NCBI GenBank assembly: GCA_029934875.1
Contig: JAOZLK010000182.1
Span: 1 to 7,952 of the forward strand
Reading direction: 5' to 3'
From: Bacteroidales bacterium
GTDB taxonomy: Bacteria; Bacteroidota; Bacteroidia; Bacteroidales; GCA-2748055
Length of the DNA: 7,952 nt
Shown: positions 1-7,008 of the stretch, piece by piece
Numbering within the stretch: position 1 is the first letter of the stretch
Layout of the letters: the number at the start of each line of letters is the position of its first letter
Program-made: the position numbers and the translations under genes
Notes under the pieces: model-generated
Databases searched by the model: none
Seen by the model: only the letters and a program-made list of their open reading frames with translations
Told to the model about the DNA's origin: nothing

Positions 1-2284
1 CAGAGTGTCTGAATTCAGTATTCGTGATCAGGGCATTAAATAGTTGTGTTGACCAAACCGCGTTGATCCAGGGATGTTCAGATGCTATACCCATGGAGAA
101 CTTAAGAGTGTTATATCTATAAGTAGCAAGACCCGGCAGATCATAACAAAAATCTGTATCATACAGAATCCACCGGAAAAGAGAGCCAGGTGCCTGTGTG
201 GACCAGAATTTGATGTTATGCTGGGGCCAGTCCCAGTTGTCGAGATAGACCTCCAGCAACCAGTAGCGGATGTAGTTATCCACATCCATCATCCCTTTTA
301 CTACATTGTATTCATCATCATTTTGCAGCTTATGGGTGAGGGCAAAATTTAGCATTTCATCATACGTTTTCCGGCTTCCTGCCATCACCGATGTATTGTC
401 CTGAAACATGTTTATATCCTCGGTGTGCACGTGATGATTGGAGGCAATAAAATGCTCGTTCAGCTTCTCCCTCATATTAATAATCCCCCAGTACTCCCCG
501 TTCAGGTAAAGCACTACCGGTCGATAGCCCTGACGATCTAATTGTAATTTACCTGCCAGGTTGCCAGATATCGCATCCCTGAACATCCCTTGATTCCAGT
601 CACCACCATTGTTCCTGAGAATAAAGGTTTCGAATTCTTCAATATCTTTTTCGTGAAAAAGTGGATTTGAGAAACTCCCCTTACCATATTTACTCCTGGC
701 ATGCAGGGAAAATGGTTTTTGAGCCAGGATCCTGGTAGATCCACCATAAATCTTAATACCGGCATTCTGGGCAATCAACTCTTCACCATTTACATCATAT
801 ATTTCCAGGTAAACAGGCTTTTCCCAGTCCTGCCAGTAATTTGCTCCCCAATATGGCCATTCGGGAATGGCATTGGGCCCCGTTTCATAAATCCCGGTAT
901 TATAATCCCAGAGATTTTCAGGATCCGTAGAGAGTGAAACAAGCGGAAGATCATGTGGCCGACCCTTAAAAAAAGTCCTGGTAGTTACAGGTCCCGGTAA
1001 ATTGCCTGATCTTAGAATTCTTGCACGGATAACCCGGGTAGTGGAAATTTCCAGCCCCGCAGTATAAATTACTGAACTAGAGTCAGGTTCAGAACCATCT
1101 GTTGTATAGTATATTGTGTCATTTTCATTTTGAGCAAGCATCTGAACCAATGTTGACTCATCTTCCTCACCGGTGCTTATGAATTCCACTAAATCAACAA
1201 AATAGCCTGAGGAAAAAGATGTACTGTTCTCAAAACCGGGTGTGGGTAACTCAAAATAGCCAAATTGAGTCTGATCAGCCTGAGATCTGCCATATGAATG
1301 GTCATTAGGAAGAGGATTTCCGGAGATTGAATCCGTAATCAAGCCTGCCCCATCTGAAAGATAGATAGCCTCACCCTCTGAGGCAATTTTAAAATTTGAA
1401 TGCGAATACTCATTCCTGAGAGCGATGTATTGATTCCCATATACGTATTGCTCCTGGACTTCGGAAAACCCCAGGAGGAAAAAGGGTATAGAGCTCATGT
1501 CCGAGGAGGTACTACCCACATTATGAACCTCCACGGCAAGTACGTTTTCACCCTCCTGCAGAAGATCTGAATGATTGCTCAGGTAAAAAGACTCAGGGGG
1601 ATTGCCGTTATACATGAGTGCTTCATGACCAATGAGACTGGGTGAGTCAAAACTAAATTCGTCACCGGAATTTCCCATGGAAGAACTCCGGGCGATCTCA
1701 GTTCCATTCAGATAGGCAATAAAACCATCATCATAATCCATAAACAGCGCCGCATTGGTCACTTTCGTCAGATCTGAAATATCAAATGTCTGCTGCATAT
1801 AAAGGGAGACAGATTGCCCGATCACAGTCGAGTCGTCTTCGTCACTGTAGCCAATACCACTCTTTCCTACAGACCACTCTATGCTGGCACCGGCCGAAGA
1901 TTTCCATGAATCACCAATCTCAGCTACAGGGATATGATATCTCCATTCATCGCCCATATCAATGATTGTATGCCAGTAGGAGGGAATGGTTTGGATGTCC
2001 TTCCCGGAAGCGAAAATAAGCAAATACGCATCTCCCGGAAGATCAACAGGAGGAAGGTTCCATTTATTTAATTCGTCTTTATTATCTGAAATCCAGTAGT
2101 TTTCCAGGTGTATGTCTTCATCTCCGGAATTATATATCTCAATCCAATCCGGATGCTCTCCAAACTGATCTTCCAGGATTGTAAAATTATTGGACATCAG
2201 CTCATTCAGCAGGAGCTGGGAATGGCTATCCGTATAAACGAATGAGAGCAGTATAAGCAGGATTGTGAGCGATCTTTTTGTCAA
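1..2284 (-). CDS. Secreted lamin-tail / CotH-kinase family protein, 3' end beyond window
   Basis: I translated the minus strand by hand and found 761 uninterrupted codons from a TTG at 2284-2282; the frame stays open to the left edge, so the C terminus is missing. An in-frame TAA lies 15 bases upstream of the TTG, and the first in-frame ATG (2197) would remove the signal peptide and cut into the first domain, so TTG is the best start. Domains in order: signal peptide (1-23, hydrophobic LTILLILLSFVY); lamin-tail domain (about 24-95, LLNELMSNN, DWIEIYN); jelly-roll-like region (about 103-270, AYLNGTEIARS, NVLAVEVHN); second lamin-tail-like segment (about 285-352, EGEAIYLSD, SYGRS, PTPGFEN); chitobiase C-terminal-like repeat (about 362-438, YYTTDGSEPDS); CotH kinase domain (from about 447). 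CotH signs are LRNNGGDWNQGMFRD, LYLNGEYWGIINMREKLNEHF, DNWDWPQHN and the acidic ILYDTDF, probably metal-binding. CotH proteins are atypical kinases; the substrate here is unknown. A T9SS tail may lie in the missing part. Confidence 0.9.
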   Translation of the reverse strand, partial: MTKRSLTILLILLSFVYTDSHSQLLLNELMSNNFTILEDQFGEHPDWIEIYNSGDEDIHLENYWISDNKDELNKWNLPPVDLPGDAYLLIFASGKDIQTIPSYWHTIIDMGDEWRYHIPVAEIGDSWKSSAGASIEWSVGKSGIGYSDEDDSTVIGQSVSLYMQQTFDISDLTKVTNAALFMDYDDGFIAYLNGTEIARSSSMGNSGDEFSFDSPSLIGHEALMYNGNPPESFYLSNHSDLLQEGENVLAVEVHNVGSTSSDMSSIPFFLLGFSEVQEQYVYGNQYIALRNEYSHSNFKIASEGEAIYLSDGAGLITDSISGNPLPNDHSYGRSQADQTQFGYFELPTPGFENSTSFSSGYFVDLVEFISTGEEDESTLVQMLAQNENDTIYYTTDGSEPDSSSVIYTAGLEISTTRVIRARILRSGNLPGPVTTRTFFKGRPHDLPLVSLSTDPENLWDYNTGIYETGPNAIPEWPYWGANYWQDWEKPVYLEIYDVNGEELIAQNAGIKIYGGSTRILAQKPFSLHARSKYGKGSFSNPLFHEKDIEEFETFILRNNGGDWNQGMFRDAISGNLAGKLQLDRQGYRPVVLYLNGEYWGIINMREKLNEHFIASNHHVHTEDINMFQDNTSVMAGSRKTYDEMLNFALTHKLQNDDEYNVVKGMMDVDNYIRYWLLEVYLDNWDWPQHNIKFWSTQAPGSLFRWILYDTDFCYDLPGLATYRYNTLKFSMGIASEHPWINAVWSTQLFNALITNTEFRHS

Positions 2285-2337
2285 TAGGTGTGTTTTTTAC
2301 AATTAGTTAGGAAGGTGATATCTATGTCCGTTTACAG

Positions 2338-3579
2338 CTATTTCTTCTGATACTCGAAGATTTCCTCTTCTTTATCAATGCATCCAAATGTTTGAATAAC
2401 AGCATTTTTATTCAAAACAGTGATGGGCTCCTTCGCTGTGTAATTTCTCATACGGCATCCAAACATTGATATGGTACATCTTTCATCTCCTTTTACGGTC
2501 ATAAAATCATAAGAAACACCGTGGTTGGTGAGTGCAGGGTTATTTCCTGAAAATGCTTCCACATTGGATAGGGCTGTATGACCTTTTCCTTCGATCACTA
2601 TCGGATGAATATCCTCTATGGCTTCACCGGCATTGGCAATGATAGAACCCTGGGCAATTTGCCAGTTTCTGTTGAATGTATTGTTTCCAGTTTTATGTAT
2701 ACCTATTGTCACGCAATCAAAATTAAAATTTGTGAGCTGACCGTAAGATTCTCCGCCAAGTTTTATACCTCCATAGGTGCCAAAAGAAAAAACGTCTATC
2801 AACTGTGCATTATCTGTATGCTCTATTGAATAGGCAAATGTTTTCTTTGCAATAACAGCATCTATGATGGCCCTGGAATTATCGCCTGCGAATTCCCTTT
2901 GTATGGCAGGATTCACATGACAGTGCAATATTCGGGGGATATCATAGCAATAATCAATGCGAATAAATATTCCACTCAAGGGGTAACCAAAACAGTGCTC
3001 AACTGTCAGTAATTCACTTACAATTCCATTTTGAGCGGCAAAATCTATGGCTAAATACTCACCATAGAAAGTAAGATTATTCAATGTTACCCCCATGGTT
3101 TTAGTCTCTGTTGAGAGCCGAATGGTTGCAGGATACTCAATTATTTTTGAAGGATCTACCCTGGCCTGATCGGAATACCAAAATTGTATCCCCTTTATCT
3201 GAGTCGCTGATTCTACCGTTATAAATACATTCTCAGTATCTGTAATTTTTATAACACTTCCCACGGGTTGCGGCTTTGAGGGATGTTTTGTTCCCCTTGG
3301 AGTTGCTGCATTTGCACCTACCAGAGATACATTTTTCTTCAGGATAATTCCACCCGCAATGTGATAGGGGGTATCGCTTGGATCAACATACAGAACACCT
3401 CCAATGGGCGACATCTGGTCAATCGCTTTTTGCAGCTTAACTTTATTTACTTCAGCAGAGTTGGAAGGCTTTACTCCAAAATCCTGGATGCTCTCGCCAC
3501 TGGCCATTCCTGCCAGGAAAAGGTTGATTGCTAAAGAGAAATATATTTTTTTCATCATTGTTATATTGTAATTTTTCAT
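2338..3579 (-). CDS. Secreted right-handed beta-helix protein, pectate-lyase superfamily
   Basis: The 413-residue product opens with a signal peptide (hydrophobic IYFSLAINLFLAGMASG, about 12-28). It then has the usual start of the pectate_lyase_3 / GH28-related fold: SIQDFGVKPSN (30-40), a helix containing KLQKAIDQM, GGVLYVDP (60-67) and LKKNVSLVGAN (80-90). The segment KGIQFWYSDQ (129-138) with YPAT (149-152) resembles a conserved stretch I know from beta-helix proteins annotated as GH28-related. The rest is a run of short beta-strand and Asn/Gly-turn repeats, as expected for a parallel beta-helix. Members of this superfamily are polysaccharide lyases, hydrolases or epimerases, but I cannot identify catalytic residues, so activity and substrate are open. 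The start is ambiguous: Met1 at 3579 lies 4 bases after the preceding stop, while Met8/Met9 (3558/3555) give a more ordinary MKK signal peptide and a 25-28 base spacer. It sits between the TIM-barrel glycosidase and the CotH gene. Confidence 0.87.
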   Translation of the reverse strand: MKNYNITMMKKIYFSLAINLFLAGMASGESIQDFGVKPSNSAEVNKVKLQKAIDQMSPIGGVLYVDPSDTPYHIAGGIILKKNVSLVGANAATPRGTKHPSKPQPVGSVIKITDTENVFITVESATQIKGIQFWYSDQARVDPSKIIEYPATIRLSTETKTMGVTLNNLTFYGEYLAIDFAAQNGIVSELLTVEHCFGYPLSGIFIRIDYCYDIPRILHCHVNPAIQREFAGDNSRAIIDAVIAKKTFAYSIEHTDNAQLIDVFSFGTYGGIKLGGESYGQLTNFNFDCVTIGIHKTGNNTFNRNWQIAQGSIIANAGEAIEDIHPIVIEGKGHTALSNVEAFSGNNPALTNHGVSYDFMTVKGDERCTISMFGCRMRNYTAKEPITVLNKNAVIQTFGCIDKEEEIFEYQKK

Positions 3580-3583
3580 GTTT

Positions 3584-5458
3584 TTATTGAACTTTGTTCA
3601 GATCAATTTCGGTAATGGTTCCCTGCTTTACCGGGGTGGAATAAGTGCCATCAGGGAGCACGAAGTTGATTGTAGATTCTTTGTCGGTGGTATTGAGGAT
3701 GAGCCAGTTGTCTTTCCCTATTTGGGTGGCAAAAACATCATCCTTTACCAGATCACAGGCAGGGAGCCCGAGATCTGACATGGTTTTTCGGAGTGTCGCG
3801 GAGAGTCCGTCCCAGCCCCCGACCCGAACAATCCGTCCCTTTCCGATTCTGTGATCCTCAGCTCCTATACGGCCAAACAGAATCTCCTCCGTTTCAGGAG
3901 TGCCTTCGACACTCTCAAATCCCGGAACATCCATCACGATAACATGGCCACCATTTTTAGCCCAGTCAGCAATTAGCTTTGCATCGGAGGCTTCCATGAC
4001 CTTACCCTCTACAATTACAAGTATCTTGTTGAGGCTTAGTGCTCCGGTCCTAAGCATACTTTCGTCGATATAATCGAAATCAGTATAGTCTCTGAATTCC
4101 GCGGCCATATTAATATAGACTGAATTAAGACTTACAGCATCCGCTGATTCTTTAGCCTGCCAATTCAGGGTCAGGTAAACATTCGGGTACCAGAGTGCCA
4201 CTGGTACAATGGGTTCAGCAACATGGGAAAGATATTTCAGGTGTTTTTGCTGCGCATTCGTCCGCTCCTTTGTTGAGGTAACATTCCCCTCGTAGTCATG
4301 AAGTTGGTTTGCACCTGATGCGGTGGCATTGTAGATGCGGGCTACGATACCCTTCTCATCTTCCCGACCTGCAGGCTCGAATCCATAGTAAGCCCCATAA
4401 TGTTTTCCTGAGGATGCAACCCATCTTGTCAGTGAGAAATTATTTGCATAATCGGATCCTTCATTGGTAATTCGCACTCCCGCACCGTATTTAGCGGCAA
4501 CCCGTGACTGTTCAGCAAAGTTTGATCCGTGTTGTGGCACGGCATCTCCACCTGTGCAAAGGTAGATGGGTGTATTCGGGAAGTACTCCCTGGTGGTAGC
4601 TATCCAATAGTCTGCCAAATCTGTCATATCTCCGCGATACCAATCAATAAAATCAATCCATTGCCGGCGGGCATGTGGGTCGCCCGTACCGACTTTCTCC
4701 TCAAAGGCTTTGAGTTCATCCTTGCGTCCGGGGAAATCAACAGTATTAAAGTCCGTGAATTCAGTTCCCCATAAGGTGTTAAGCTTTGAAATCTCCTTGT
4801 AGCGTTTCAGGATGAACTTTTGATAAGCCTCAAGGGCATAAGGGTCATCGCACCAGTAGCCGGCATGGTTATGATACTCTCCAGGAACGTTAAAGGTCCA
4901 TCCGCCTCCCCAAACTGAATAAATCGCCTCCCCAAAATCACCCTGTATACCAAGGAGGACCGACTCAATAACGCCCGTTTCTTTATAACGTTTTGAGAAC
5001 TCATCTATGAAGCGGTCAATCCGCCCGGGCAGGTTTGGATTCCACAGCGACTCTATTTTACTGTCGATACCATGCTCCAGACAACGGCAGGGGATGTGAT
5101 CCTCGCTTGCACGGAACCAGTCAGGTGTCGAATAGGCGGGCGCCAGTATCAGGAAAGGCACCCACTTTAGATCGTTATCTTTCAGCACCTTTACCGTCTT
5201 GTCCCATTCAGACCAATCCCATTGACCTTCACCCTCACGTTCGCAGGTTTCCCATGTAACGTAGCTCTCAATGCTCGTTGCACCCAGGGATTTGTAGAGT
5301 CGGGCCATTGAGTCATTCATTGTGCCACCCACTCCGAATGTGTAGTACATATCCTCTTCAGGATGAGAAGCTGAATCAGCTGGCTCCACAGAAGGAACAC
5401 AACTGACTATCCCTGCAAGGATTATGCTGATGACTAAAAAGAAACGTAGCTTTTTCAT
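3584..5458 (-). CDS. Lipoprotein TIM-barrel glycoside hydrolase, GH14/GH42-like
   Basis: The 624-residue product has a lipoprotein signal peptide ending in GIVSC, with Cys20 as the lipidation site, so it is likely membrane-anchored outside the cytoplasm. The barrel begins around 38: SYVTWETCE (65-73) followed by GQWDWSEWDKTVKVLKD resembles the opening strands of GH14 and GH42 enzymes. GIQGDFGEAIY (170-180) recalls the GH14 acid motif, making Glu177 the best candidate acid. Glu361 in YGFEPAG (358-364), or Glu333 in TNEGSDY (331-337), could be the second carboxylate. From about 415 a Rossmann-like domain (KILVIVEGKVM, HVIVMDVPGFE) resembles the middle domain of GH42 beta-galactosidases, and a small beta domain closes the protein. 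Annotation as beta-galactosidase or as family 14 glycosylhydrolase are both possible; the family and the substrate are not settled. The gene follows the six-hairpin glycosidase by 38 bases and precedes the beta-helix gene by 4. Its DNA looks richer in G+C than its upstream neighbour. Confidence 0.88.
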   Translation of the reverse strand: MKKLRFFLVISIILAGIVSCVPSVEPADSASHPEEDMYYTFGVGGTMNDSMARLYKSLGATSIESYVTWETCEREGEGQWDWSEWDKTVKVLKDNDLKWVPFLILAPAYSTPDWFRASEDHIPCRCLEHGIDSKIESLWNPNLPGRIDRFIDEFSKRYKETGVIESVLLGIQGDFGEAIYSVWGGGWTFNVPGEYHNHAGYWCDDPYALEAYQKFILKRYKEISKLNTLWGTEFTDFNTVDFPGRKDELKAFEEKVGTGDPHARRQWIDFIDWYRGDMTDLADYWIATTREYFPNTPIYLCTGGDAVPQHGSNFAEQSRVAAKYGAGVRITNEGSDYANNFSLTRWVASSGKHYGAYYGFEPAGREDEKGIVARIYNATASGANQLHDYEGNVTSTKERTNAQQKHLKYLSHVAEPIVPVALWYPNVYLTLNWQAKESADAVSLNSVYINMAAEFRDYTDFDYIDESMLRTGALSLNKILVIVEGKVMEASDAKLIADWAKNGGHVIVMDVPGFESVEGTPETEEILFGRIGAEDHRIGKGRIVRVGGWDGLSATLRKTMSDLGLPACDLVKDDVFATQIGKDNWLILNTTDKESTINFVLPDGTYSTPVKQGTITEIDLNKVQ

Positions 5459-5474
5459 GGTATTATATATTTAG

Positions 5475-5490
5475 TTAAGTGTCAACTTAA
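5475..5490. repeat. Small A/T-rich inverted repeat between glycosidase genes
   Basis: Six-base arms TTAAGT and ACTTAA are separated by GTCA within the 38-base gap between the two glycosidase genes. The stem would contain one G-C pair and no T-tract follows in the direction of transcription, so it is not a convincing terminator. It could be a weak mRNA processing or stability element, or chance in A/T-rich sequence. Confidence 0.25.
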
Positions 5491-5496
5491 TCTATC

Positions 5497-7008
5497 TTAT
5501 TCCAATTCTATTATTATTGTTTGTGGGCCCGAGGCGTCACCAGGGATTATTGCCCGATCCGCATTTTTTCCATTAATTAATATCTTCGATACTTTTGAAC
5601 CATTTCCCTGAACAGATATATTTAGAAGCATATTTCTGAATTGAAGATTGCTTAATACCACTTTGTCTAATTCATCCGGAATACAGGGTGAAAAGCTGAT
5701 GCCATTCTCATCGATATTGGTGCCTGTCAGACCAAAGATTACCATTCTTATATAAGCGGTAGCCGACCATGTTTGACGATTGGTGGCCTGCCACTCAATG
5801 ATTCTGCCATTTCTTTCCTGCATACCTCCATAGATTTCACCAGAAACAGGATGGTATATTTCAGCAAACTGCTTGTCACGAACAGCATGTTTTGCCAGCA
5901 TATCAAGTTCATGAAATAGTATAGCTGGTTTATCAAATTTTGAAGCTGCCTGTGCCCAAAATCCTTGTATCTGTGGCCACACCACCCCATTGTGCCGGCC
6001 AAAACTTAAACTATCATTCCGGTACCGGCTCAATGGCGGCCATCCGCAGGGCACTCCTGCCGGAGCAACGAATTGATTTCTGAAGATTGAATTTGTCTTT
6101 TGCTCATCAGCTACACCAAATATAATTGCATAAGCATTCCCCAGGGTTTCCTGCAGCTTGCTTTCTTCATCTTCATCAATATAAAACCTGTAAACACCGC
6201 CAGACTCATTCCATAAATGTTTGTTGATTGCTTCCTTTAAGCTGATCGCTTTATCTGACCAGTCTGAAGCATCTGTTTTTAATTCGTTTGCCATTTTGAC
6301 AACTACTTCATAAGCATTGTAATACAGACAATTAGTTGAAGTTGCCATCATGGGTATGCCATAACCAGGTTTTGATATCTTCTCAGGATTGTGTTCCGGC
6401 CAGGAATGTGCCGCCGCGAAGCCATTAGTAAAAGCATACTTTCCTTCATATGCAGCAACCCCATCACTCCATCCCAATCCTCTAAAAAGATTGTATTTCG
6501 AGTTTAATTCTGTAAGCTCAAAATAGTGCAGTGAATTTGTTGTTGCTTCATAAGCAATTTGTAGAAATTCTTCATCGCCGGTACATTTATAATGGTTCCA
6601 GGCGCCCGTGGCCCAGATAATTGCATCCCAGTACTGCCCCCCGATTCTTAGAGATCCACCATCATCAATTAATGTTGATAAGAGTGTGTTTTTTGCAATC
6701 ACGGGCATGATAAAGGATCCGGCATTCCAGCAATTTATGGCTGCATCCCTGGTCCAGGGACGATCATAGTCCAGGCCTGCGATTATTACGGGTGCAGATG
6801 TATCATAAATCTGAATTTCAAAATCCTGTATATTGGTAAATAAATCTCCGATTGCGATCCGAAAAGCCTGATCAATCGTTTTGTTACCGGTATTTAATTT
6901 TGGAATTACAATAGATGAATCTTTTAAGCCTTCTCTTGAAGCAGGATCATTAAGATTCTGACTACAGGAAAAACCCAGAACACTTAGAAGGATCAGGATA
7001 TTTCTCAT
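5497..7008 (-). CDS. Lipoprotein six-hairpin (alpha/alpha)6-barrel glycosidase
   Basis: The 503-residue product starts with a short lipoprotein signal peptide, MRNILILLSVLGFSC, with Cys15 as the likely lipid anchor. The body (about 40-428) reads as a six-hairpin glycosidase: YDRPWTRDAA (81-90), GGQYWDAIIWATGAW (123-137), RGLGWSDGVAAYEG (176-189), GVVWPQIQGFWAQAA (341-355), EIYHPVSGE (383-391) and the late-barrel RQTWSATAYI (411-420). A beta-sandwich-like C-terminal domain follows (about 430-503). This arrangement occurs in GH63/GH37/MGH1-type enzymes and in GH78 and GH15 relatives. Asp88, Asp182, Glu383 and Glu391 are visible acidic candidates for catalysis, but I cannot assign roles. The likely activity is exo-cleavage of an alpha-linked sugar, which is inference from the fold. 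The ATG overlaps the esterase stop codon in ATGA, pointing to translational coupling. No truncation is seen. Confidence 0.88.
   Translation of the reverse strand: MRNILILLSVLGFSCSQNLNDPASREGLKDSSIVIPKLNTGNKTIDQAFRIAIGDLFTNIQDFEIQIYDTSAPVIIAGLDYDRPWTRDAAINCWNAGSFIMPVIAKNTLLSTLIDDGGSLRIGGQYWDAIIWATGAWNHYKCTGDEEFLQIAYEATTNSLHYFELTELNSKYNLFRGLGWSDGVAAYEGKYAFTNGFAAAHSWPEHNPEKISKPGYGIPMMATSTNCLYYNAYEVVVKMANELKTDASDWSDKAISLKEAINKHLWNESGGVYRFYIDEDEESKLQETLGNAYAIIFGVADEQKTNSIFRNQFVAPAGVPCGWPPLSRYRNDSLSFGRHNGVVWPQIQGFWAQAASKFDKPAILFHELDMLAKHAVRDKQFAEIYHPVSGEIYGGMQERNGRIIEWQATNRQTWSATAYIRMVIFGLTGTNIDENGISFSPCIPDELDKVVLSNLQFRNMLLNISVQGNGSKVSKILINGKNADRAIIPGDASGPQTIIIELE

Noticed and set aside
74..937. 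Small open frames at 74-352 and 701-937 (plus) and 85-285 and 538-774 (minus)
   Set aside because: They lie in other frames of the continuous CotH coding sequence, have low-complexity or cysteine-rich translations, and show no recognisable domain or export signal.
1..2284. The first 2.3 kb as a pseudogene or a non-coding region
   Set aside because: Hand translation shows no internal stop or frameshift across 761 codons and the domain order is coherent; only the edge of the window and a TTG start make it look broken.
2285..2337. Terminator or riboswitch between the beta-helix and CotH genes
   Set aside because: The 53-base gap shows no stable stem or T-run in the direction of transcription and is too short for a known riboswitch.
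2578..5259. Plus-strand open frames opposite the beta-helix and TIM-barrel genes (2578-2829, 3283-3534, 3578-3778, 3645-3854, 4529-4774, 5035-5259)
   Set aside because: They are antisense to well-supported genes, are short and show no family features.
5459..5487. Sigma70-like TTGACA and TATAAT on the minus strand just before the TIM-barrel glycosidase gene
   Set aside because: The two hexamers are only 12 bases apart and the TATAAT ends 3 bases before the ATG, leaving no room for a transcript start. Bacteroidota also use a different promoter consensus (TAnnTTTG at -7).
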